A DNA stretch of 42,831 bases from Prevotella sp. (lineage in GTDB: Bacteria; Bacteroidota; Bacteroidia; Bacteroidales; Bacteroidaceae), in contig JAEEVA010000025.1 in the NCBI GenBank assembly GCA_016286995.1, forward strand, positions 1-42,831, in the 5' to 3' direction. A program made the position numbers and the translations under genes. The stretch's first letter is position 1, and each line of letters starts with the position of its first letter. Below the pieces are notes generated by a model. The model was not told where the DNA came from. It searched no databases and saw only the letters and a list, made by a program, of their open reading frames with translations. Shown in pieces: positions 1-7,353 of the stretch.

Positions 1-218
1 AAGTATTTCTCTGCCTGCGCCGGGTTATACATTTCGGTCCCCTTGTTGACCAGGAACATGCCCGCATCAAATTGGGCCTTCCAGTCCGTGGGGTTCTCGT
101 CTGCCGCTTTCGTCAAGCGTAGCATCTCCTCGTTCTTGCTTTCCGTCCCTTCCGTCTGGGCGTTCACATTCATTGCTGCGAAGCAAGCAAATACTGCCAT
201 TACAAAAATCTTTCTCAT
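1..218 (-). CDS. Partial secreted TPR-like protein (N-terminal 72 residues)
   Basis: The reading frame opens at an ATG at 218 and runs off the left edge of the window, so only the N-terminus is visible. It begins MRKIFVMAVFACFAAMNVNAQ, a typical Sec signal peptide with a probable cut after NA. The segment after it (asking for residues such as LTKAADENPTDWKAQFDAG) has the look of the first helix pair of a tetratricopeptide repeat, with a polar, helix-rich composition. The upstream leader is very similar to that of the next gene on the same strand (starting at 2389), and both proteins start MRK. The two are therefore probably in one transcription unit or related by duplication. Function is unknown; nothing beyond secretion and TPR-like helices can be supported. 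Confidence 0.7.
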   Translation of the reverse strand, partial: MRKIFVMAVFACFAAMNVNAQTEGTESKNEEMLRLTKAADENPTDWKAQFDAGMFLVNKGTEMYNPAQAEKY

Positions 219-256
219 AATCAATAATGTTTAAAGGGTTTATAATGTTTATTGTG

Positions 257-2389
257 TTAGTATTTTAGTTTCAGACACATAAGCGTAAGGTCGTCGCTGG
301 GGTCGGCACCGGCTCGGTGCTCCTCCACAACTTTCTTCAGCATGGCAATAACCTGATGGGAGTCGAGGCTACCGGCAGTCGACATGATATGAAGCAGGCG
401 TTCATCACCCAACAGCTCATGCTGCGGGTTCTCTGCCTCGTTCAGACCGTCGGTGTAAATGAGCAGTTGCTTACCTCGGAAGTCGTCGATGGTCTCACCG
501 AGGAAAGGAGTGCCTTCTCCAAAGCCAATCATCTGATTGACGTGCTGCATCTCGAGGAACTGACCATTGATGAAAGGTGCATTATGGCCGCAGTTGCAGT
601 AGTCGAGACGGCCGGTGTCGAGGTGGAGCAGGCCGATGAACATTGTCACGAACATAGAGCTGTCATTGCCATCGGAGAGTTCGTTGTTCATTCGGAATGC
701 GATGTCGGCGGGCATCATGCCCTCGGTGGCGAGGGTACGGAAGAGTCGGGCCGACTGTGCCATGAAGAGCGAGGCGGGCACCCCCTTTCCACTGACGTCG
801 CCCACACAGAAGTAGAGACGGTCACCCTGAAGGATGTAGCCATAGAGGTCGCCGCCAACCTCCTTGGCGGGTGTCATCTCAGCATACATGTCGAGACCAT
901 CACGTTCAGGGAATATGCCCGGTACCATCGACATCTGTATGTCACGGGCTATGCGGAGCTCCGATTCTATGCGCTCCTTGGCGGCAGTGGTTTCTTCTAA
1001 CTGGTCGTAGGCTGTCTGCAGCTGCGTGTGCGCCGTTTCCAACTGCCGGTGGGCCGTGGCGAGACGTTTCTGCGCTTTGCGACGATGCAAGGAATAGATG
1101 ATGAAGAAAGTGGTGAGCAGCACCAGTGCGGCAGCAGTTCCCCAGAGCCGCTGCTGCGACAGTTCGGCCTGTTGGCGGGCTATCTGCATCTCTTTGCCCT
1201 GTGTGTCGTAGATAGTAGCCATTTCTGCCATCGAACCTTTCTTCTGCCAGATGTAGGCCGAGTCAAAGGCCTCGGCTATCTGGTTTGCCACAAACAGCGC
1301 GGAGTCCTTACGTCCGGCATTGTAGTTGGCGCGGAACTTGGGGAAATAGTAAGCATAGAGCTCCTCCAAGTATAGCTTTTCGTTGTTCCACTTAATGAAA
1401 TTGTCGAGTGCACGGTAGTTGTCGGCGGCATCTTCCCAGCGCTCGGCATTCATCAGGTAGTCGTTTGACTGGATGAGGCCGTTGACATCGTAGGCGCACT
1501 GGTATTTCCGGAACTCAGCATATTCGGCAGCTGCCGAATCCTTCATTCCCAGACTCCACACCTTTATGGCGCGGTCCAGATGAGTGTAGCCATTGTAGAT
1601 AGGCCAGACGTCAGCATTGGGGTAGCGCCGTGCAAAGAGGTTACCGATGGAGTCGGTAAACGCCATCCAGTTTCTGGCTCCCTCAAAGTCCTTCACCCTG
1701 ACGTAGGCATCTTTGATTCTGGCGTAGTAGTTGATGAACGACTGGTGGATATAGTGCGACGTATCCACGGCCAGCACTTGACGGCCGAAATCACGTGCCT
1801 TCAAGACGGCCTTCTTCGCCTTGTCAGGCTGTTCCAGTTTCAGATAACAGCATCCCATCAGCGAATAAAGGTCAATTTTATGGTCTATGCGAAGGAAAGT
1901 GCCCAATGAGTCCATTGAGGCGAGAAGAGGGACTGCCACACGCAGGAACCCTTCATAATTATGCCTTATATATAACAGATTTGCCAATTCGTAGCTGGCA
2001 TCGTTGTAGTACCATCTCTCGCGGTCCTTACGACTGTTGTGCGTGATGGCCCGACTATACCACTTCTCGGCCTCAAGTCTCTTGTCGGCATTGTTATATA
2101 TCATACCACGATAGGTATCTGCCCCCAACCCGTCCAAGTCGCCTGCCTGCTCCAGGCTGTCAATGATTTGCGTCAGACGTGCTAAGACAAACTCTCTCTG
2201 CTCATTACTGCCATAGTAGATGCTTTTCCAATCGACGGAGAATATGGTGTTAAGTACCAGTGTATCTATCTGGGTATAGTCGGGTTGTGACAAGTCAGCC
2301 CGCTCTCTGTCTTCCCTGTTCTCGCATGCATAAACGGAGAAGAGCAAACCTATAGCGACAAATGCTGTCATTATAAAACACTTTCTCAT
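257..2389 (-). CDS. Membrane-anchored TPR sensor with C-terminal SpoIIE/RsbU-type PP2C phosphatase
   Basis: This 710-residue protein opens with a lipoprotein-like signal (FSVYAC, Cys22), followed by TPR-like helical repeats (about 40-390), one membrane segment (416-434), a heptad-repeat coiled coil (about 436-480, with recurring L-x-TA-H/Y-x-Q units) and a PP2C/SpoIIE domain (about 495-705). The phosphatase motifs are visible: VGGDLYGY, GDVSGKGVPASL, GHNAPF and YTDGLNEAEN, which supply the metal-binding aspartates. In this family the phosphatase dephosphorylates Ser/Thr on anti-sigma antagonists or other partners. Here it would be cytoplasmic and controlled by the periplasmic TPR region through the coiled coil (inference). 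The end of the TPR region (D-S-A-x-x-WQKK...AE-A-IY) is shared with the AraC-type sensor encoded at 2792-4474. The partner and signal are not identifiable. Confidence 0.9.
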   Translation of the reverse strand: MRKCFIMTAFVAIGLLFSVYACENREDRERADLSQPDYTQIDTLVLNTIFSVDWKSIYYGSNEQREFVLARLTQIIDSLEQAGDLDGLGADTYRGMIYNNADKRLEAEKWYSRAITHNSRKDRERWYYNDASYELANLLYIRHNYEGFLRVAVPLLASMDSLGTFLRIDHKIDLYSLMGCCYLKLEQPDKAKKAVLKARDFGRQVLAVDTSHYIHQSFINYYARIKDAYVRVKDFEGARNWMAFTDSIGNLFARRYPNADVWPIYNGYTHLDRAIKVWSLGMKDSAAAEYAEFRKYQCAYDVNGLIQSNDYLMNAERWEDAADNYRALDNFIKWNNEKLYLEELYAYYFPKFRANYNAGRKDSALFVANQIAEAFDSAYIWQKKGSMAEMATIYDTQGKEMQIARQQAELSQQRLWGTAAALVLLTTFFIIYSLHRRKAQKRLATAHRQLETAHTQLQTAYDQLEETTAAKERIESELRIARDIQMSMVPGIFPERDGLDMYAEMTPAKEVGGDLYGYILQGDRLYFCVGDVSGKGVPASLFMAQSARLFRTLATEGMMPADIAFRMNNELSDGNDSSMFVTMFIGLLHLDTGRLDYCNCGHNAPFINGQFLEMQHVNQMIGFGEGTPFLGETIDDFRGKQLLIYTDGLNEAENPQHELLGDERLLHIMSTAGSLDSHQVIAMLKKVVEEHRAGADPSDDLTLMCLKLKY

Positions 2390-2401
2390 AATTAAAATGT
2401 T

Positions 2402-2593
2402 TTAAAGGGTTTTTAATCTTTCATACTGACGCAGCTTACCTCGCATTTCCATGTTCTCGTCAAGGAATGATTTCAGGTGGACGTTGTTGTCGTTGATGCG
2501 CCATCGCTGATAGACGATGATGGCCACCAAGACCAGGAATACCACGACGACGGCGACTCCCAAGGCTACTGCGATGATAAACGATGCTTCCAT
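2402..2593 (-). CDS. Small single-pass membrane protein
   Basis: A 63-residue protein starting MEASFIIAVALGVAVVVVF. It has one long hydrophobic helix (about residues 4-27) followed by a charged, helix-forming tail (RWRINDNNVHLKSFLDENMEMRGKLRQYERLKTL). A longer reading frame extends 10 codons upstream, but the ATG at 2593 puts the membrane helix at the N-terminus and fits small membrane proteins better. It lies between two sensor proteins on the same strand, only 12 bases before the PP2C gene, so it is probably co-transcribed with it. No family is recognised. A role in the same signalling unit is inference from position only. Confidence 0.55.
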   Translation of the reverse strand: MEASFIIAVALGVAVVVVFLVLVAIIVYQRWRINDNNVHLKSFLDENMEMRGKLRQYERLKTL

Positions 2594-2714
2594 ATTGCTA
2601 CAAATTTTGCAGTAAAAATACAAACCGCCAGCAAAACGGATGTTTCAAATTGGGAAATGTTTGTTCCATATTTGGAAAACTTGCATTCCCCCTGTGCCAG
2701 AACGAGAAAAAGTA

Positions 2715-2739
2715 AAGCCCGCTGTGACACAGCGAGCTT
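2715..2739 (-). terminator. Intrinsic terminator of the TPR-AraC sensor gene
   Basis: Read on the minus strand, an 11-bp stem (AAGCTCGCTGT / ACAGCGGGCTT, one U-G pair) with a 3-base loop is followed by TACTTTTTC. It lies 52 bases past the stop codon of the gene ending at 2792, and before the small membrane protein gene. Confidence 0.7.
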
Positions 2740-2791
2740 CATTTCCCCGATGAAACGGGAATTTTTACTTTATAGCTACTCTACGGTGATT

Positions 2792-4474
2792 CTATATTTT
2801 ACGGTATTCAGAAGGTGTCATGCCATAGGCATTCCGAAATATGCGGATCAACGTAGTGCGGCTGGGAATGCCTGACAATACGCCGATGATGGCGATGGGG
2901 TCATCGGTGGTTTTCAGCAGACGGGCGACATGTTCCAGACGATAGCGGTTGATGAAGTCGCTCACGGTCTCACCTTTCGAGCACTGACGGATAGCCTGCT
3001 CCACATATTTCGCGTTAGTGCCAAGCAACCGTGCCAGCGCGTTGCGGTTCAGTGTCTCATCGGTATAGGGTTGTTGTTCGTCCATCAGCAAGCATAGTCT
3101 GCGGTATAGTTGTTGCTCGGCAGTGAGTTGTTCCTCGGGGGCGGCTTGCAACTGTACCATCTCCTGTTGCTCTTCCTTGCGGCGTTGCTCTATCTCATCA
3201 TAGAGTTTCCTGTTCTTGGCAGTCAGTAGCTGATTATTCTTATAGGTACGCCAAAGCAGGTAGCTGATGAGCAGGATAAGAAGTATGGCCGAGACAAGCA
3301 GTATGCGATGGATACGTGTTTCGGCTTTGGCGTTGTTCAGTGCCAGCTCCTTTTCATGGGTCTGGTAGATGACTGCCAACTCGGCAGCATCGTTCTTCTT
3401 CTGCCAGACGAGGGCAGAGTCGATGGCGGCACTGATGCTGTCGCCAATAACCATTGCATCGGCATTACGCCCCGCTTTGCGGTAGGCTGTGTAGCGGGGA
3501 GACAATCGGGTGGCGATGATGTCGAATGTCATCTTGGCACCGTCGGTAGCCAAATAGGTGCTGTCAATCTGCTCATACCAGTAGGCTGCCTCGTTGTAAC
3601 GGCCTGCCGCCATCAGGTAGTCGGCCGCCTCGGTGTAGCTTCTTGGCTCCATAAGGCGACTGTGGGGAATGGCAGCGTAAGTGGCGGCAGCTTCGGCAGC
3701 ATGACCTGATTCTTGTTGGTATAGTGCCCGCAGGAGGGCAACATGTCCTTTCCATTCCTCAATCATCAGCGAGTCATGATGCTCTTGCTCAGCGAGGGCT
3801 AACCCCTGTGCGCAGCGGTCAATCCATTCCAACGCCTCTTCGATGTCACCTGTTTTGTGGTGAATATCGGATATGTTCATACAGGCCCATGCCATATTCC
3901 ATCCTTCCCGGTGCTCATTATCGTTGAATTGTTGCACTGCCTCATAGACTTTCTGTCCCGTGAGCTTTGCCTCGTCGAACTGGTGCAACTGTAGCTGGAC
4001 ATTCGCCATAAGCATCAGCAAAGCAGACTCGATCCTTTTGGGGAACGCCTCGTTTCCTTCTGCCTGATGCATCAGCTTGGAGATGACGCCCAGTGCACCC
4101 TCAGTATCGCCCCGACTAAAACGCAGACATGCCCAGCGATAGCCGGCATCGGTATAAGTATGCCAATCTTGTGAAGGGTCTGAGGCATAGCCTTCGTAAG
4201 ACTTCTTATAGAAATGCTCTGCTATCTGCATCTGCCAGCCTTGGTCGTAGGCAAGACCACGCAGGTGGTCGGCCTTTGGTGTGCCGATGATGTTCTCCGT
4301 CTCCATGCTGTCGATAATGGCCAAAATCCGCTTCAGGTCTTTTGCCTTGTGTGCTTCGCTATACTGATGCCATGCGGCTTTTGCCTTCACGTCATTTGAC
4401 GTTCCATTACCCGTGCAACCCATTGTAAGAACCAGCAGGGTACATAATAATATGAGGTATATTGTCTGCTTCAT
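2792..4474 (-). CDS. Membrane-bound TPR sensor with C-terminal AraC-type DNA-binding domain
   Basis: This 560-residue protein has a lipoprotein-type signal (LVLTMGC, Cys20), TPR-like helices (about 30-380), a membrane segment (about 391-408), a Q/E-rich linker and an AraC/XylS-type helix-turn-helix domain at the C-terminus (about 458-560; RNALARLLGTNAKYVEQAIR, then a second helix pair ending GMTPSEYRKI). Such TPR-TM-AraC proteins are common in Bacteroidales and act as one-component regulators: a periplasmic or membrane signal controls a cytoplasmic DNA-binding domain. The start is set at the ATG at 4474, because the -7 promoter box (TACCTTTG) lies at 4515-4508 on this strand and overlaps the longer TTG start. 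The residues just before the membrane segment match those of the PP2C sensor next door. Target genes are unknown. Confidence 0.85.
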   Translation of the reverse strand: MKQTIYLILLCTLLVLTMGCTGNGTSNDVKAKAAWHQYSEAHKAKDLKRILAIIDSMETENIIGTPKADHLRGLAYDQGWQMQIAEHFYKKSYEGYASDPSQDWHTYTDAGYRWACLRFSRGDTEGALGVISKLMHQAEGNEAFPKRIESALLMLMANVQLQLHQFDEAKLTGQKVYEAVQQFNDNEHREGWNMAWACMNISDIHHKTGDIEEALEWIDRCAQGLALAEQEHHDSLMIEEWKGHVALLRALYQQESGHAAEAAATYAAIPHSRLMEPRSYTEAADYLMAAGRYNEAAYWYEQIDSTYLATDGAKMTFDIIATRLSPRYTAYRKAGRNADAMVIGDSISAAIDSALVWQKKNDAAELAVIYQTHEKELALNNAKAETRIHRILLVSAILLILLISYLLWRTYKNNQLLTAKNRKLYDEIEQRRKEEQQEMVQLQAAPEEQLTAEQQLYRRLCLLMDEQQPYTDETLNRNALARLLGTNAKYVEQAIRQCSKGETVSDFINRYRLEHVARLLKTTDDPIAIIGVLSGIPSRTTLIRIFRNAYGMTPSEYRKI

Positions 4475-4507
4475 TTGTATGTTCCATTTGACTGCAAAAC
4501 TGCGTAG

Positions 4508-4515
4508 CAAAGGTA
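4508..4515 (-). promoter_or_regulatory. Promoter -7 box for the TPR-AraC sensor
   Basis: TACCTTTG on the minus strand, 33 bases upstream of the ATG at 4474. It matches the Bacteroidota TAnnTTTG consensus. No clear -33 TTTG is seen at the usual distance. It rules out a longer start codon for the downstream gene. Confidence 0.6.
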
Positions 4516-4796
4516 AGCATAAAATCTGAGATAGCCACCACTCTTGATGATTTTTTTGCTAAGGACAAATTTATTTCTATTCTGTTCTCTGTGATATATT
4601 CTCATTAGAATCTTGTTGTACTCTCCGAACTCTCTCCTCATAGTGGCAAGAGAATTGTTAAATGGAGCAGATCATCCATGTTATATAGTTATGATAAATT
4701 GTTGCTAATATGGGTAAGGATGATGTCCAGACGTATGTGAGTATCGGTGAAGAACAAGGTGGTCCCCCCTATATTGTAATCGTCTCATAAAAAAAT

Positions 4797-4839
4797 ATGG
4801 CGAAATCCTTGCATTTTCGCCATTTTTTTTGTATCTTTG
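4797..4839 (+). promoter_or_regulatory. Bidirectional terminator hairpin overlapping a promoter
   Basis: ATGGCGAAA (4797-4805) pairs with TTTCGCCAT (4815-4823) and is followed by a run of eight T. On the minus strand the same hairpin is followed by ATATTTTTTT, so it could stop transcription from either side. The loop contains TTG (4809-4811), exactly 20 bases before TATCTTTG (4832-4839), which matches a Bacteroidota promoter reading to the right. Confidence 0.65.
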
Positions 4840-4845
4840 CATCAG

Positions 4846-5115
4846 GAAAGGATTGTGCATGCTTTTCGCTTTCAAATTAAAACTATCATCCAAAATGCAT
4901 GCCGACCCCTCGCTCCGCATATACCGAGCGCCCGTCCAACGATTGTTTGGCGGGCGCTCTGCATTTGTTGAGCGGGCGCCCTGCATGACTTTCCTGCCAG
5001 TAAACCCACAGTTTCCTCCCTGCAAACCTCTCGTTTCCTCCGTCCTCTCACCCCGCCCGCTCCGTCCTCTCACCACGCCTGCTCCGTGCAGACGAGGTTC
5101 CCGTCTTTGTTTTTT
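4846..5115 (+). ncRNA. Candidate small RNA of about 270 nt, promoter to terminator
   Basis: A promoter ends at 4839, so transcription should begin near 4846. The block is GC-rich compared with its flanks and holds a strong hairpin at 4926-4959 (GAGCGCCCG-t-CCAA pairing with TTGG-CGGGCGCTC). A third copy of one arm in near-palindromic form (GAGCGGGCGCCC) lies at 4970-4981. Two copies of a 22-base direct repeat (CTCCGTCCTCTCACC...) follow near 5039-5082. A short stem (AGACG 5090-5094, CGTCT 5102-5106) followed by TTGTTTTTT resembles a terminator. An ATG-initiated frame starts at 4859 but runs past the terminator and has proline/arginine/serine-rich, protein-unlike composition. Whether this is a regulatory RNA or a dispersed genomic repeat cannot be decided here. 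Confidence 0.4.
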
Positions 5116-5289
5116 ATCACGAATTAGAGAATTAGAGAATTTTTATTTAGAGAGTGCATCTAAAGATGCTTTGAATTTAGAGAATTGGTGACGCACAGCC
5201 TCATCTCTACATTCTTCGACCTAATGGTACGAAGTGTGGCGTTGCAATCTAGGTCGCTTGCAACCTCTATAATTCTCTAATTCTTGATA
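5115..5289. repeat. MITE-like element with 18-bp terminal inverted repeats
   Basis: TATCACGAATTAGAGAAT at 5115-5132 is the inverse of ATTCTCTAATTCTTGATA at 5272-5289 with a single mismatch. They enclose a 175-bp AT-rich block without a gene. Inside are further copies of the TTAGAGAAT motif and a perfect 7-bp hairpin (GTTGCAA 5241-5247, TTGCAAC 5258-5264). No target-site duplication is obvious. It could be a non-autonomous mobile element or simply a long cruciform. Confidence 0.4.
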
Positions 5290-5361
5290 AATATAAGAAT
5301 AGGTGATAAAGTAAAATGGTCGTGATAAAATATTATTTCTTATAATTTCTGGATCATTTCT

Positions 5362-5465
5362 GGCCATTTCTTTCCCCCCTAAAAATAGTGGCCATTCTCT
5401 GCAAGCAGAGTGTGGCGTCGCAATCATGGCCATTTCTTTCCCCTCCCCATGAATGGCCATTCATG
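5362..5465. repeat. GGCCATT repeat cluster ending in a perfect 18-bp palindrome
   Basis: GGCCATTTCTTTCCCC occurs at 5362-5377 and again at 5428-5443 (66-base spacing). GTGTGGCGTCGCAATC at 5410-5425 repeats 5234-5249 with one mismatch. CATGAATGGCCATTCATG at 5448-5465 is a perfect palindrome lying 11 bases past the end of the preceding minus-strand gene (5476). Confidence 0.55.
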
Positions 5466-5475
5466 CCATACACGT

Positions 5476-5835
5476 TTATTCCTCGATGTTCTTGATGTTG
5501 CTGATCAAGTCGGTGGCATAGGCCCGCAGGGACTGCGGACTGAGCTGATGAATCGGACTGATGGCGCGGTTAATCTGTAACTCGTATCTCGCCAGGACGT
5601 TGGGGTTCTTCTCGCCGGCGAGGTCGAGCAGCTGCTGGCGCAGGACAGGGGAGGGGTTGAGGAAGAAGTCTTCCTCATACACCCTCATGCCGTCAGCCAC
5701 CCACGGCCCGATGCCGTAGTGGCAGACCGTCTTGTAGAGCTTCTGCCACTTCCATTCGGTCATGGGCTCAATGGCTTCGCGCTCGCTACTGTCGCTGTAC
5801 ACCAGCCGCTCTATGTTTCGTTGAATAATATCCAT
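5476..5835 (-). CDS. Small hypothetical protein coupled to uxaA
   Basis: A 119-residue soluble protein starting MDIIQRNIERLVYSDS. It has no signal peptide or membrane segment. It contains several aromatic residues in a central block (EWKWQKLYKTVCHYGIGPWVADGM) and ends with helix-rich sequence. Its ATG shares one base with the stop codon of uxaA (TAATG), which implies translational coupling. The central block is reminiscent of the N-terminal helical part of Bacteroidales putative nucleotidyltransferases, but the catalytic part is absent, so no function is assigned. It is the last gene of a long minus-strand series. Confidence 0.7.
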   Translation of the reverse strand: MDIIQRNIERLVYSDSSEREAIEPMTEWKWQKLYKTVCHYGIGPWVADGMRVYEEDFFLNPSPVLRQQLLDLAGEKNPNVLARYELQINRAISPIHQLSPQSLRAYATDLISNIKNIEE

Positions 5836-7331
5836 TATAGTGTGACACCGTTCTTGAAGATGGAAATCTCACGATAGCCGTTCTCCTCGTTGCGGGCTTT
5901 TTCACCAGAGGCAACGGCGAGCACCTTGTCGATGAACTCGGGCACGAGCTCCTGCATGGTGCGGCCCTCGACGAGCTGTCCGGCAGAGAAGTCCACCCAG
6001 TGGGGCTTGTTCTTGGCCAGCACAGGATTGGTGGCGACCTTCATGGTTGGCACGAAGGTGCCGAAGGGTGTGCCGCGACCAGTAGTGAACAGCACGATGT
6101 GGCAGCCGCATGAGGCCAGGGCCGTAGAGGCTACGAGGTCGTTGCCGGGGGCGGAGAGCAGGTTCAGACCGTTGGCTTGCAGGCGGTCGCCATACTCCAT
6201 GACACCGCTGACGGGTGCCTTGCCGCATTTCTGTGTGCAGCCGAGGGCCTTGTCTTCGAGGGTGGAGATGCCGCCGGCCTTGTTGCCGGGAGAAGGATTC
6301 TCGCCTACGGGTTCGCCGTGCGAGAGGAAGTAGTTCTTGAAGTTGTTGATCATCGAGACGGTCTGCTGGAACAGCTCGGGCGTCTCGCAACGGTTCATGA
6401 GGATGGTCTCAGCGCCGAACATCTCGGGAACCTCGGTGAGCACGCTGGTGCCGCCCTGTGCCACAAGCCAGTCGGAGAACTCGCCGACGAGCGGGTTGGC
6501 GGTGATGCCACTGAAGCCGTCGGAGCCGCCGCACTTCAAGCCGACGCGCAGCTTAGAAACGGGGACCTCTTCGCGCTTGTCCTGCTTGGCCTGGGCGTAG
6601 AGCTCACGAAGAATAGCCATACCGGCTTCTATCTCGTCGCCTTCGACACGCTGGGTAACCAGCAGCTTGATGCGGCTCTTGTCGTAGTCGCCTAACATGG
6701 CCATGAAGTCCTCGGGCTGGTTGTTCTCACATCCCAGACTGAGCACCAGCACACCACCGGCATTGGGGTGCAGGCAGATGTCGCGCAGCACTTTGCGGGT
6801 GTTCTCGTGGTCTTCGGAGAGCTGTGAACAGCCGTAGTTGTGGTGCCACGTCCAGATGGCGTCAACGCCCTTGCCCTTTGTCTCCATCATGAGACGGTGG
6901 GCCAGGTTCTCGGCAATGCCGTTGACGCAGCCGACGGTGGGTACAATCCAGATTTCGTTGCGCACGCCGACGTCGCCGTTCTTGCGGACATAGCCTTTGA
7001 AGGTGCGGCCTTCATTCTTGATTTTCAGCGGTTCGTCCACGGGGTTGTAGGTGTACTCAAGGGTTCCTGAGAGATTGGTCTTCAGGTTGTTTTCGTTCAC
7101 CCAGTCGCCGGCCTTCATGTCCTGACGGGCATGGCCGATGGGGTAGCCGTACTTGATGATGTCCTCGCCCTCGCGGACGTCCTTGATGAGCACTTTGTGA
7201 CCGGCAGGGGTGTCCTGGTTCACGATGATTGACTTGCCGTCGACCTCGATGATATCGCCCTGCTTCTTGGCAGCGAGGCATACAACGACAGAATCGGCGG
7301 GATTAATCTTTAAGAATGTAGCTTGTTCCAT
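5835..7331 (-). CDS. uxaA: Altronate dehydratase, full length
   Basis: This 498-residue protein is a member of the UxaA/GarD family, which dehydrates D-altronate to 2-keto-3-deoxygluconate in hexuronate (galacturonate/pectin) breakdown. The N-terminal part (about 1-90) is a SAF-type domain. It is followed by the catalytic dehydratase region, with typical stretches GVRNEIWIVPTVGCVNG, WTWHHNYGCSQL, SLGCENNQ and GLKCGGSDGFSGITANP, whose Cys/His residues are family-conserved. Length matches the full-size enzyme. It lies 22 bases after a LacI-family regulator, which probably controls it. The usual partners uxaB and uxaC are not in the window, so the rest of the pathway must be encoded elsewhere. 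Confidence 0.93.
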   Translation of the reverse strand: MEQATFLKINPADSVVVCLAAKKQGDIIEVDGKSIIVNQDTPAGHKVLIKDVREGEDIIKYGYPIGHARQDMKAGDWVNENNLKTNLSGTLEYTYNPVDEPLKIKNEGRTFKGYVRKNGDVGVRNEIWIVPTVGCVNGIAENLAHRLMMETKGKGVDAIWTWHHNYGCSQLSEDHENTRKVLRDICLHPNAGGVLVLSLGCENNQPEDFMAMLGDYDKSRIKLLVTQRVEGDEIEAGMAILRELYAQAKQDKREEVPVSKLRVGLKCGGSDGFSGITANPLVGEFSDWLVAQGGTSVLTEVPEMFGAETILMNRCETPELFQQTVSMINNFKNYFLSHGEPVGENPSPGNKAGGISTLEDKALGCTQKCGKAPVSGVMEYGDRLQANGLNLLSAPGNDLVASTALASCGCHIVLFTTGRGTPFGTFVPTMKVATNPVLAKNKPHWVDFSAGQLVEGRTMQELVPEFIDKVLAVASGEKARNEENGYREISIFKNGVTL

Positions 7332-7353
7332 AATTGTTTTGTTTTGTTTTAGT

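Larger units (their letters stand above)
4516..5475. other. Repeat-rich intergenic region of about 960 bp without a supported gene
   Basis: No reading frame here has convincing protein character; the open frames on both strands run through hairpins, direct repeats and a terminator. The region holds, in order: an AT-rich stretch with nothing recognised (4516-4795), a hairpin/promoter composite (4797-4839), a GC-rich transcribed-looking block (4846-5115), an inverted-repeat element (5115-5289), a 66-base-spaced direct repeat and an 18-bp perfect palindrome (5362-5465). Confidence 0.7.

Noticed and set aside
4705..5076. Possible minus-strand protein of 123 residues in the intergenic region
   Set aside because: It runs antisense through the GC-rich hairpin block, the promoter and the terminator hairpin. 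Its composition follows the repeats rather than a protein.
4859..5191. Possible plus-strand protein starting MLFAFKLKLSS after the promoter at 4832
   Set aside because: It crosses the predicted terminator and the inverted repeat and has repeat-driven Pro/Ser/Arg composition. A small RNA is the simpler reading, although a short peptide cannot be excluded.
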